Shown here: in pieces, positions 44,173 through 53,400 of the stretch
Layout of the letters: each line of letters begins with the position of its first letter
How positions within the stretch are numbered: the first letter of the stretch is position 1
Assembly: GCA_000403495.2 (NCBI GenBank)
Contig: KE159799.1
Coordinates: forward strand, 877,901-941,900
Reading direction: 5' to 3'
Length of the DNA stretch: 64,000 nucleotides
DNA from: Lachnospiraceae bacterium 10-1
Lineage (GTDB): Bacteria > Bacillota > Clostridia > Lachnospirales > Lachnospiraceae
Program-made: the position numbers and the translations under genes
The notes under the pieces: model-generated
What the model was told of the DNA's origin: nothing
Database searches by the model: none
The model's input: only the letters and a program-made list of their open reading frames with translations

Positions 44173-44342
44173 TCGAGGTCGTCATATACCTTGTGAATAC
44201 CTTTACGAATAACCTCCGCTCTTGATACTTCAAGTTTTTCACTGCACTCTTTTAGCTTTTCAAAAGTTTCATCATCAGCCAAAAATTTAACAGAGTTATT
44301 CTTTGGATTGTCGGTAGGACGCCCCATTTTTTTCCCGCCCAA
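44163..44342 (-). CDS. Ribbon-helix-helix DNA-binding protein
   Basis: 59 residues from TTG at 44342 behind GAGGTG; an ATG lies five codons in. GRPTDNPKNNSVKFLADDET then FEKLKECSEKLEVSRAEVIR is a CopG/Arc-like fold common in small relaxosome or copy-control repressors. Its stop overlaps the end of the antisense RNA. Confidence 0.8.
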   Translation of the reverse strand: MGGKKMGRPTDNPKNNSVKFLADDETFEKLKECSEKLEVSRAEVIRKGIHKVYDDLDKK

Positions 44343-44418
44343 TTCATCACCTCACTTTTATGGGTCACTAATATCTTAACTTACCTACCCCGAAAAGTCA
44401 AGATATATTTTATGCACT

Positions 44419-45825
44419 TTACAACTCCACGTCCTGCGACTTGCGTGGTTGCTGTTCCCTCTGTTCCTGCCGCAAGATACTGTAAACGCTCTTTCTGATT
44501 TTCTCCGCTTCTTTCACTTCCTCTTTCAATGCAAGATACCGCTGATTGAGCGTTTTCTTCTCGGCGGTCAGCTTGGTGTATTCTTCTTTCCATGTCTTTG
44601 TTGGGATTGTGGTTTTTCCGTTCATCACGCCTTTGAGATAATCTTTCGCCGTTGTGAATAAGATTTGCTCCGCTTCGGTCAGCGGCTTCTTTCCCTTATA
44701 CTTGAAATAAATGTCAGCTTGTTCTAAGTGCTTTTTCAGAGTGGCAAGCCGCCGTTCAACGGGTTTCAGTTTCCCTTGAATATCCAGTTGTTCCCCTATC
44801 ATGGACTTGAATTTTTCATCAAGCCCCGTCATATCCATGATGTTGTTGGCTTGTAGGAAATTCAGCATATTTGCCGCGTCTTTGAGGTTATACAACGATT
44901 GTGAATATCCCGATTTTCCCGTCTGTGCCTTGCGTGACAAAATGCCTTGAATGTAGTCGGCAAGGGTGGGCGGCTCGGTGTTCTCGGTTTCCTCTTTCAG
45001 CCAGTTTTGCAGTTTGGAGATACGCGCCTTTAACTGCCGCAAACGCTTATTCGTTACCTCGATTTCGCGGTTGAGGTCGCCGCGCTCGGTGCGGATGCCG
45101 CGCTTCTCCATAGCGGAAGCGGCAACGCCTAAATGGACGGTGGGTATCTGGTCTATCCCTTGCCGTTCATAACTGCGGTGGTCTACGCGCTCCGCGTGTC
45201 CGTTCTGCTCCAATGCCTGATTGCAGAGCCTCGCCCATGCCGCCCTCCATTCCTCCGCTTTGGTCTGCTCGTTCCAATCGGTAGCGGGAATGGATTTGCA
45301 TTTGTACTGCCGCTTTTTCGGGTCATAGATTTTGTTCCCGTCCCTGTCAAGAATGTACTCTTTTTTCTGCTTCGCTCCCCACTCGCCGCCCTCGTCAAAA
45401 GGGCGCATTGTCAGCATGATATGGGCGTGGGGGTTGCCGCCGCCTGTGTCATGTAAACATACGTCGGCGCACATTCCCGCCGCCACAAAATGCCGTTTCA
45501 CATACTCCCGTACAAGGGAAATGCCTTGCCCCCTTGTCAGTTCGCGGGGCAAGGCAATTTCAATCTCCCGCGCAAGCTGGGCGTTTTTCGCTTTCTCGAT
45601 TTTCTCCACTTCGTTCCATAAAACCGCCCTGTCAGAGAAAGCGGCGGGGGCGTGGTCGGGGAGTAAAATCTCGGTGTGAACTACGCCGCCCTTATGGGTG
45701 TAGTCGTGGGTCATTCCGTCAAACTCATTTGTAATTTTTTCCCCCGCCCGATAAGCGGCGGCGGCAACAGCGGACTTGCCCTTGCCGCGGGATATGACTT
45801 TGATACTGCAATGATAAATCGCCAC
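44419..45825 (-). CDS. mobA: MobA/MobL-family relaxase of Ins-C
   Basis: 468 residues from GTG at 45825, with AAAGGAG upstream. It has AIYHCSIKVISRGKGKSAVA, GVVHTEILLPDHAPAAF, and the His motif GNPHAHIMLTMRPFDEG. It is close to the Ins-B relaxase in the first 250 residues. Its oriT is at 46,158-46,192. Confidence 0.93.
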   Translation of the reverse strand: MAIYHCSIKVISRGKGKSAVAAAAYRAGEKITNEFDGMTHDYTHKGGVVHTEILLPDHAPAAFSDRAVLWNEVEKIEKAKNAQLAREIEIALPRELTRGQGISLVREYVKRHFVAAGMCADVCLHDTGGGNPHAHIMLTMRPFDEGGEWGAKQKKEYILDRDGNKIYDPKKRQYKCKSIPATDWNEQTKAEEWRAAWARLCNQALEQNGHAERVDHRSYERQGIDQIPTVHLGVAASAMEKRGIRTERGDLNREIEVTNKRLRQLKARISKLQNWLKEETENTEPPTLADYIQGILSRKAQTGKSGYSQSLYNLKDAANMLNFLQANNIMDMTGLDEKFKSMIGEQLDIQGKLKPVERRLATLKKHLEQADIYFKYKGKKPLTEAEQILFTTAKDYLKGVMNGKTTIPTKTWKEEYTKLTAEKKTLNQRYLALKEEVKEAEKIRKSVYSILRQEQREQQPRKSQDVEL

Positions 45826-45849
45826 GCGCCGCGCTCCTTTCTGTTTAGC

Positions 45850-45878
45850 TTGAAAAAGAAATAATTAAGTGATATAAT
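45850..45878 (+). promoter_or_regulatory. Consensus promoter of the DUF4177 gene
   Basis: TTGAAA, 17-bp spacer, TATAAT, about 40 bp before ATG 45,917. Confidence 0.75.
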
Positions 45879-45916
45879 TCAATTCATATAAATGAAAACA
45901 AGGAGAAACGCTGATT

Positions 45917-46111
45917 ATGTATGAATATAAAAAAGTGACTTTTAACCTTACGTCTTCCAATCTGCGTACAAGCAAGATAGAGGAAAATCTTGATGAAATG
46001 TTTTCAATAATAGAAAAGTATGCAGAGGAAGGATGGCGGTTTGTTCAGATGATACACCCATACACAACAACCACTTTAAGTCTGCTTGTTTTTGAACGGG
46101 AAAAACAATAG
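45917..46111 (+). CDS. DUF4177-like protein
   Basis: 64 residues. MYEYKKVTFNLTSSN, then EEGWRFVQMIHPY and SLLVFEREK fit DUF4177, a small family of unknown function. It is transcribed divergently from the relaxase gene, with its own promoter and AAGGAG site. Confidence 0.78.
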   Translation: MYEYKKVTFNLTSSNLRTSKIEENLDEMFSIIEKYAEEGWRFVQMIHPYTTTTLSLLVFEREKQ

Positions 46112-46113
46112 TA

Positions 46114-46192
46114 ACTTTTGTGCCGACAGGCACAAAACGCCGTCTGCAAGACCGCACATACCACATTCATTGTGGTATATAAGTGCGCCCTT
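46114..46192 (+). other. oriT: oriT region of Ins-C, RSF1010/MobQ-like
   Basis: ATACCACA-TTCAT-TGTGGTAT (46,158-46,178) is followed by ATAAGTGCGCCCTT. A second hairpin, TTTTGTGCC-GACA-GGCACAAAA, is at 46,114-46,135. The nic core is identical to that of Ins-B. Confidence 0.83.
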
Positions 46193-46223
46193 GCTTTTTG
46201 GCAAGGGTAGGGGCGTAAGCCCG

Positions 46224-46619
46224 TTACCCTTGTAAGCCGCCCCCGTTCATGCTCCCGCCTGCGCCGCCCTCGCGGGCTGTATGGGCGGTTTTGTCAGTGG
46301 GTGGCGTGTTACCCTGTGCCGCCGTTTCTGCGCCCTGTGCGGGGGCTGTGGCGGCGTTCTGGGCGGTCAGTCCGTCCAGTATGCGGCGGGCGTGGTCGGT
46401 CATTACAGTTTTTTCAAGGAAGGTCTTGAATTGTTCCTCTGTCAGCGGTATTGTGTCGGGGACAAGGCTTTCAAAAAGCCCCATGCGGCGGCACAGGCGT
46501 TTTGTCCTGTCCTTGCGCTCCTGCGCCTTTTGCTCCTGCACAAGCTGTCTGCGCCTGTTTTCAAGCTGTCGGATTTCTTCCTCAATGCTTGTGATTTTTT
46601 CGGCTTTGGTCTTTGCCAC
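46224..46619 (-). CDS. DUF3847 protein of Ins-C
   Basis: 131 residues. Coiled coil IEEEIRQLENRRRQLVQEQK, core TKRLCRRMGLFESLV, then a Gly/Ala/Thr-rich tail of about 40 residues not present in the other two copies. Confidence 0.82.
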   Translation of the reverse strand: MAKTKAEKITSIEEEIRQLENRRRQLVQEQKAQERKDRTKRLCRRMGLFESLVPDTIPLTEEQFKTFLEKTVMTDHARRILDGLTAQNAATAPAQGAETAAQGNTPPTDKTAHTAREGGAGGSMNGGGLQG

Positions 46620-46701
46620 GGGTCAATCGCTCCTTTCATTTTTGGGTGGAATGGATAGGATAGGAATGGAATGGATTTTTACAGATAATCGTTTTCCCGT
46701 T

Positions 46702-46878
46702 TTATTCCCCCTTGTCTGCAAGTATCATTTTCAGAATCTTGTCGCGGAATGTTTCTGTGCCGCTGTGGTTGAAAAACAACTCCGCAACAATGGTCTGCCC
46801 GTTCCTGTGTGTCGTGATGATACCGTCCGGCTTTCGGGGCGGGGCGGGCGTTTCTTTCTTTTCTGTCAATTCTGTCAA
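46702..46878 (-). CDS. tnpW: TnpW-like protein of Ins-C
   Basis: 58 residues from TTG at 46878 with AGGAG seven bases upstream; the longer frame runs into the recombinase gene. KPDGIITTHRNGQTIVAELF then FNHSGTETFRDKILKMI match the TnpW pattern. It directly follows the recombinase. Confidence 0.75.
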   Translation of the reverse strand: MTELTEKKETPAPPRKPDGIITTHRNGQTIVAELFFNHSGTETFRDKILKMILADKGE

Positions 46879-46902
46879 TGGGTCGCTCCTTTCTGTGGGC
46901 GT

Positions 46903-46937
46903 GAAAAAGGGACTTCCCGTAATTGGAAAATCCCTCT
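46903..46937 (-). terminator. Hairpin between recombinase and tnpW
   Basis: Minus strand AGGGATTTTCC..GGGAAGTCCCT followed by TTTTC, 20 bp past the recombinase stop. Confidence 0.6.
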
Positions 46938-46957
46938 TAGCTGTTGGCTGTTTGGTT

Positions 46958-48802
46958 TTACTGTGCGGTAGCGGCGGCTTGCGCCTTTTTTCTCGCTCTG
47001 TATTCCCGCGCTTTGATACGGTCATACTCCCGTTGTTTTTCAATATTTTTAGCGCGGTAGGCTTTGGAATATTCACGGTGGTAGGCGCGGCTCTTTTCCC
47101 TTTTCGCTTCTTCGATTTCCTCCCGCATTTTTTTGATTTCCTGCTCTGTCGGCTCGGTAAGCTGTGTCAGTTCGTTCTCAAATTTGCCGATATGGTTGAA
47201 GTATATCCCGATATGCTGAATGGCGTATCTCGCCCGTTTCTGGTCGCGCTCATGCACTTCAATCCTGCTGATAAACTCGTTTAGAATGGCGGGGGTGAGT
47301 TCGGCAAAGTCGGCGTATTGTTCTGTCAGCTTCACAAACCTCTGCGCCCGTCCTCCCGCGTTCTCAAAAGCGGACAACTGCTCTTTGATTTCCGCAAGTT
47401 CCTCTTTCAAGGTATAGTATTCTTCCGAATACTTCCGCGACATCTGCTCATAGCGGTCTTGCGGGATAGCGCCGAGAGCGTTATCCTCGTACAGTTTATC
47501 CAGAACCTTTTCGATTTGTTCAAGCCGCGTTGTGATTTGCGGGACGCGCTTTTGCTGTTTCTTCGTCCGGTCGGTCTGCTGTACGTCAAGGCTCTTTTTC
47601 ACTAAGGCTTCAAAATCCGCCCTGTTGCTGATGGAGTATTCCGCGATTTTTTTCAGCACGTCCGCAATGGTCTGCATGAGTAAATCCGCGTCCATGATAT
47701 GCGGGGAATGGCACTTCGGGTTTCTGGCTTTCCCCTTGTGGTATTCACTGCAAAAGGCAACGTGCCGTTTGCCGCCGTTCCTGTAATCTATCCGTATGTG
47801 CATTTTTGCGCCGCAGTCCTTACAGAAAAGCAAGCCCGACAAAGGGTGGATTTCCCCGTCCCCGTTTGGTCGCCTGACGGGGGCATTTTCCAAAATCCGC
47901 TGTACGCTTTCAAAATCGGCGCGGTCGATAATCGGCTCATGCACGTTTTCCGTAATCTGCCACTGGCTTCGGTCTACATAGTGGTTCCGTTTGTCGCGGA
48001 AATGCTTTGTGGTCTTGAAGTTTACAACGTCGCCGCAATACTCCTGCCTTGTGAGGATACGGGTCAAGGTTGCCTTATTCCATTTGTAGCGGTTTTCCTC
48101 GTTCAGCGTCCTGCTTTTTGCCGTTCCCCGCCCATGGTCTTTCATGTAGAAAGTAGGCGTTGGGATTTGTTCGTTTTTCAGATATACGGAGATTTGGTTT
48201 CGGTTTTTCCCGTCCAGAAACAGGCGGAAAATAAGGCGGACAACTTCGGCGGCTTCTTCGTCAACTATCCAAAAATCTTTGTTGTCGGGGTCTTTCACAT
48301 AACCATAGGGGGCTTCGGTTGCGATTGGCTTGCCACTCATGCCTTTGGTCTTAATGCCCGTTTTCACTTTCTTGCTGATGTCCTTTGCGTACCACTCTGA
48401 CATGATATTGATGAACGGCGCAAACTCCAATGTGTCGGGCTTTTCGCTGTCTATTCCGTTGTTTACCGCGATAAAGCGCACGTTGTTCCGTCTGAAAATC
48501 TCCATAGCGTTTCCCACTTGAAGATAGTCGCGCCCCCAACGGGTCATATCTTTCATAATGCACACGCCGACTTTGCCGTTTTCCACGTCCTCTATCATGC
48601 GGGAGTAGGCAGAACGGTCAAAAAATCTGCCGCTTTCGTCATCGTCAATGTAGTGCCGGATATTGGTTAATTTTAACTGTCTGGCATAGCTTTCCAGAAA
48701 TTTCTTCTGGTTCTGTATGGAGTTGCTTTCGCCGCCGTCCCTGTCCTCGTCCCCCACGGACAGGCGGGAGTAAAGGGCTGTGATTTTGCTGTAATCATTC
48801 AT
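46958..48802 (-). CDS. Large serine recombinase of Ins-C
   Basis: 614 residues from ATG at 48802, with AGGAGG eight bases upstream. Ser15 in LYSRLSVGDEDRDGGESNSI is the nucleophile. KDMTRWGRDYLQVG departs from the usual SRLGRNYL. The zinc ribbon begins CKDCGAKMHI; the C-terminus is long, basic and helical. Its start is only about 50 bp from the right end of Ins-C. Confidence 0.94.
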   Translation of the reverse strand: MNDYSKITALYSRLSVGDEDRDGGESNSIQNQKKFLESYARQLKLTNIRHYIDDDESGRFFDRSAYSRMIEDVENGKVGVCIMKDMTRWGRDYLQVGNAMEIFRRNNVRFIAVNNGIDSEKPDTLEFAPFINIMSEWYAKDISKKVKTGIKTKGMSGKPIATEAPYGYVKDPDNKDFWIVDEEAAEVVRLIFRLFLDGKNRNQISVYLKNEQIPTPTFYMKDHGRGTAKSRTLNEENRYKWNKATLTRILTRQEYCGDVVNFKTTKHFRDKRNHYVDRSQWQITENVHEPIIDRADFESVQRILENAPVRRPNGDGEIHPLSGLLFCKDCGAKMHIRIDYRNGGKRHVAFCSEYHKGKARNPKCHSPHIMDADLLMQTIADVLKKIAEYSISNRADFEALVKKSLDVQQTDRTKKQQKRVPQITTRLEQIEKVLDKLYEDNALGAIPQDRYEQMSRKYSEEYYTLKEELAEIKEQLSAFENAGGRAQRFVKLTEQYADFAELTPAILNEFISRIEVHERDQKRARYAIQHIGIYFNHIGKFENELTQLTEPTEQEIKKMREEIEEAKREKSRAYHREYSKAYRAKNIEKQREYDRIKAREYRARKKAQAAATAQ

Positions 48803-48856
48803 GTGCATATCCTCCTGCGTCAATATAGGTGTTGCTTACAGTTAAGATTATGCACT

Positions 48857-49162
48857 CCACCTTGCAGAACCATACTCCACGCCATGACGGTATTTTTTTG
48901 CGTTTTTCCCCTTAAAGTACACCACCGCCCGGACTGCCGCCGCGCCTGCAATGCCTATGAGCAGGTCGTGGGGATGGAAACTCGGAAACGGGTTTGCGGT
49001 AATCGTCGCCCCCAGGCCGGATACTGCCGCCATAGCCTTTGTTACCGCGTCCGTGCCCGCACTGAGCCGGTAGCCCTCCGTGATCTTCGAGAAAAACCAG
49101 AACATCATTACATAGGGCAGGTTTGGGACAAGGTATTTTTTTATGTCAATATTGCCTTTCAA
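48857..49162 (-). pseudogene. virD4: VirD4 coupling protein, N-terminal piece (1 of 3)
   Basis: 102 codons from ATG at 49162 to EYGSARW, after which Ins-C adds SA and a stop. The two hydrophobic stretches (LVPNLPYVMMFWFFSK and HDLLIGIAGAAAVRAVVYF) are the membrane anchor of VirD4/TraG. The start overlaps pcfB by 4 bp. Confidence 0.93.
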
Positions 49163-49629
49163 TGCTCAATCCCTCCTTTCCCGCGGTGTTTCTCCCTGTC
49201 CACGGACTGCCCCATAACAAGCTGTTTAAAATGGGAAAGCTGCTTTTTAATAGAAGGCTTTCCCTTCTCCCGGTTCAGTGTTTTCGCGGTATATTCCGCA
49301 AAGGCGGCATTTAAAGCGTCCGCATCACGGGCCTTGAAAAATACAAGATACCTTCCCTGTGCCGGGTCTTTTTTCAGCGCAAAATCCACGCCGTACTTTC
49401 TTGCAACCCGCTCAAAGGATTTGATATTCTTATCCGTGATCTCGATATTCTGTACGCCGTCCCCCTGCCCTACAAGGCTTTTTACACTCTGTTTCCCATG
49501 ATGCGGCTCGTTTGCCTGCCTCTGGTACTGGCGTATCGCCCATTTCAAAAGGTCTGCCGTCAGCTTCCCTCCGTTCTTTCCCATCCGGATTACAAGCGCG
49601 ACAGACTTATCCCTGACTTCATCCTGCAT
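49159..49629 (-). CDS. PcfB-family protein
   Basis: 156 residues. ALVIRMGKNGGKLTADLLKW and the directly following virD4 match PcfB-like proteins of Gram-positive conjugation systems. The tail carries the KPSIKKQLSHFKQLV element seen in other proteins of this ICE. Role unclear; probably assists substrate delivery to VirD4. Confidence 0.83.
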   Translation of the reverse strand: MQDEVRDKSVALVIRMGKNGGKLTADLLKWAIRQYQRQANEPHHGKQSVKSLVGQGDGVQNIEITDKNIKSFERVARKYGVDFALKKDPAQGRYLVFFKARDADALNAAFAEYTAKTLNREKGKPSIKKQLSHFKQLVMGQSVDREKHRGKGGIEH

Positions 49630-49647
49630 CCGACAACCTCCCTTCCT

Positions 49648-50445
49648 CTAATTTTCTGTCAGCTTCCCATGCACCACATAGCGGGCATTTTCAAAAGAAT
49701 AGGCACAGGTGGAGAGCGTCACGATATGGTCGCCCTCCCCCACCTGCACATCCGAGGAAAAATCCGATCTCCCCTTTATGCGCACAAGCCATGCGGCAAA
49801 ATCCTCTTTGGAAGCAAAGCGCAGGGTATAAGCATCCGAATCCACCGCCGCCGTATACCCCGCAAACAGTTCCAGCCGGTAGTCTTTTTCTTCCGTAACC
49901 AGATATACCACCGGATGGGCCTCATAATATTCCTGCCCTGCATAAAAGACCAGGCTGGCAAACATCTTCCCGCTTGCCATGTGATGCCCATAGATCAGGG
50001 TATTCTCATCCGACAAATCCCTCCGGTTTTCGCAGTCCATAAACAGACAGCCGTTCCGGTTTTCGCTCCCGTCCGCCAGATGGGACAGGTAATAGGAATT
50101 ATCCTGCCCCTGCACCAGCGGGTAGCTGACAGCCGTATCCGGGCAGTAAAGCCAGCCCACAAGGTCAGGGCTGGCTTCCTTCAAAGCAGCAAAATCAATA
50201 TCGAGGATACGCGGCGCATCCTCCTGTAACCCTCCGCCCGGTGACGGTGTTTCCGGCACAGCAGCCTCCCCCGGTTCTTTTTTGCAGGGCGCCACATACT
50301 GTGCCATCTTCCCGTATGCCTTTTCACTCTCCGCATCCTGCCTGCATGTGTCATAAATCCGCAGGCCAAAAAAGGCGGCTGCACCAATACATGCCACCGC
50401 CAGTAATGCCGGGAAGAACACCGCAAGCGCCTTACGCATCTTCAT
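49648..50445 (-). CDS. srtB: Class B sortase
   Basis: About 265 residues from ATG at 50445. An N-terminal membrane anchor (LAVFFPALLAVACIGAAAFF) is followed by the sortase domain: catalytic His in IYGHHMASGKMF, Cys in VTLSTCAYSF and Arg in FENARYVVHGKL. It overlaps the end of the adhesin gene and surely attaches that protein to the wall. The adhesin motif NAPKTG is not the classic LPxTG. Confidence 0.92.
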   Translation of the reverse strand: MKMRKALAVFFPALLAVACIGAAAFFGLRIYDTCRQDAESEKAYGKMAQYVAPCKKEPGEAAVPETPSPGGGLQEDAPRILDIDFAALKEASPDLVGWLYCPDTAVSYPLVQGQDNSYYLSHLADGSENRNGCLFMDCENRRDLSDENTLIYGHHMASGKMFASLVFYAGQEYYEAHPVVYLVTEEKDYRLELFAGYTAAVDSDAYTLRFASKEDFAAWLVRIKGRSDFSSDVQVGEGDHIVTLSTCAYSFENARYVVHGKLTEN

Positions 50446-53400
50446 CATCTTTCTTCCGGGCTTTATAGATTGCATAGCCGGCAGACGCGCCTCCGGCAAG
50501 GAGCGCAAGGACGGCGATCACCGCCCACAGGCCGATATTGGAATCATCACCGGTCTTTGGTGCATTTGCAGACAGGGAAGTCCCCCCTGCTTTTGCGGAC
50601 GTATTCCCGGCAGCGCCTGTCTTTTCCGCACTGTCCCCGGATGAATCTTTCTTCGATGTGTTCTCCCCGGCAGCGTTTCCTCCTGCGGCTTCATTTTTAT
50701 TGGAATTATCCACGTTCACTATCACACTGTCTGAATTTTCCGGGAGATTGTCTATCAGGTCTTTTATGTTTTCTAACAGGGTATCCGGCTTTTCCACATA
50801 AGTCCTCACACGGTTGCTTGTGAGCGTCACATCATTTCCCGAAACGCTGGCAACATTCTGGATGCAGCCCCCTTCCGCTTCTTTCAGAACCTGCACCAGG
50901 AAAGTGACTGTCCGGGACTGCCCGCCCGCAAGCGTGACCGTCCATGTGACAGTCCCATTCTCACAGGAGCCATCATTTCCCGCAGACACAAAGCTGCATC
51001 CTTCCGGCACTTCATCCGTAACTTTAAAAATCCTTTCTTCTACCGCTGTATTTTTTACGGTGATCTGGTATTGCAGTTTGATTCCGCTCCCTACCGTCTC
51101 CCCGTTCAAATCTTTTTTCCCGTTTTCACTCTTTACGGATTTTAACAGTTCCTCCAGCACATAATTGATGACCTGGTTGGTGCCTGCCGTTTTGGACTGC
51201 CCTGTTTTCCTGTCGCTGACTGTGACGGCGGCACTGTTGGCAAAGGCTTTGCCGGACAGCTCTGCGCCGGCTTTCACACGGACAGTCACAAAGCCTTCCG
51301 TGTCCGGTTCCACATCAAAGCACCAGCGCACGTTATCACCCTTGACAACGCTGTATACCCTGCCGTCATTGGAAGCGTCCACAAAAAACACACCTGCGGG
51401 GAGAATATCATTGACCTCCACGGTACGGACTGTATAGCCGTCATTCTTATAGGTGATCCTGTAAGTCACAATATCCCCGGCAGCCACGTTCTCACCGTTT
51501 ATATCCCTGCCGTCCGCATCCAGCACATATTTCGCAGGCACATAATTTCTGGTATGTCCGTCCTTTTTATCACCGTTCTCCGCTTCCGTGCCGATATGTG
51601 CCTCATCCATATCCACATAAGCCTGATTTTCCACCGTCTTTCCGGTCGCGGATTCCAGGACTTTCACTTCCACAGATACCATCCCTTCCTCATGCGCCCC
51701 GGTTTCCATTGACCACCTGACCGTATGGGTTCCCTCATCATACACACCGCCGTCACTTGCGGAAACAAAGCCCACATCTTCCGGCAGGCTGTCCGTAATC
51801 ACCGCTGTCTTTCCATAATCCGAAGGGTTCTTATAGGAAACAGTATAAATGATGTTCTCCCCGGCCTGCACCGGATAAGTATTAATGGACGGCTCCCCAA
51901 GTTTGGAAAACACATCTTTTTCAGGTGTCGGGATAACCGGCGTCTCCACCTCATTTGTCTCTTTCCGGGCAAAATCAACCGACACAGCGGCACGGTTTTT
52001 CAGGATGGTGTCCTCCGCTTCTTTCCGTATCTTAACCTTTACCGATACAGTTTCCTGTGTATTCTCTTTTACTGCCACTTTCCATGTAACTGTATGGCTG
52101 CCCGTCTCATAGCTTCCCTCATGGTCTGCCGCGATAAATTCCACATTTTCCGGCAGTGCATCCGTAATGGTAAACTCACGCGCATCATCAGCAGGATTCT
52201 GGAATGTGATCCGGTACTCCAGAATGTCCCCGGCCTGCTTTACGGTCTGTATGCTGCCTCCTTCACTGTCCGCCCCTATATCGTGGCCGTCCACGCATAA
52301 GACCGCCTTGAAAGGCTGATCCAGAACATAAACCGGCGTTGTATCATCCAGCACGGAATCAGAGGAAATGGAAACCTTCTGCGTCCAGTCCACAAAAATC
52401 TCCGCCTGATTGTATATTTTGGTATATTCCGTGTCAAAAGACGGCACATATGCGTCAAAGGAGACTGTCTTTTCCTCTCCCGCCGCCAGTGCCATCTTCC
52501 AGGTGATTTTCTTTCCGTCCACCGTGCCGCCGTCTGATACTGTCCCCTCCACAAGGGAAACCTCCGCAGGGATTTCATCTGTTACGGTAAATGCCTTTTC
52601 TTCCTCTGCCGGGTTCCTGAAAGAAATGGTATAGGTAACTGTTTCCTCCCCGTTTATCACTTTGTTTGTAATATCCGCCCCTTCCGTATTCCACACAGAT
52701 TTTACCGGGTCTTCCAGAACAGGGGAGCTTGTCACATCAGACAGGGGCACATCCTTTTCCGAACTGTCCGGGATTGCCTTAAAGCACACTGTCCCTGTAT
52801 TTTTCAGGACTTCCCCCTGCGCTGCTGCTTCCACCTTGCAGTGAAAGGACACTTCCCCCCTGCCGTAAGCGACCACTGTGCCCTTCCATGCCACCGTATG
52901 GCTTTCCGCATCATACACGCCGCCGCTGCCGATGGAATTTGTAATTACCTCCATCCCCACAGGCACCCTGTCCGTAATCTCCACTTTCCGCGCTGTCCCG
53001 GTCGGGTTTTCAAAACTGATGGTGTATGCCACCACATCGCCGTCCTTAATCACAGCCCTGTCGATTGCCTGTCCGTCACTGTAATTGTGCAGGCAGGCGC
53101 TGTCCTCTATCGCTACTTCCTTATCCATAGAAGGCTTCACATAGGACACGATAATCTTATGGTTCTGTGTCACATCGCTGAATGTGTAGGAAGAAGGGTA
53201 TTCTGTAATATCCACTTTCTTTCCGTCCACTGTAACGGTATCCAGAAGATACCCCTCGTCCGGCTCATAGCGGACAGTGCGGTCATGGTGGAATTTCACG
53301 CGGTCATCCACCTTGATATCTTCCTCCCCCTTTACGGTCTCATTCCCGTCCGCGTCATAAATGCCGATCCTGCCGTTTACGACCTGCGCCTCCACCGTCC

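Larger units (their letters stand above)
42904..48856. mobile_element. Ins-C: ~6-kb mobilizable element in virD4
   Basis: Ends fixed by the virD4 frame: AGGTGG|AGTGCA on the right and TTCATGG|GGGACG on the left (minus strand), sharing TGG. ATTGACG lies exactly 32 bp inside each end in inverted orientation (42,938-42,944 and 48,818-48,824). Contents: DUF6809 pair, antisense RNA candidate, RHH protein, MobA/MobL and oriT, DUF4177, DUF3847, TnpW and recombinase. It has no recognisable RepA. Confidence 0.92.
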
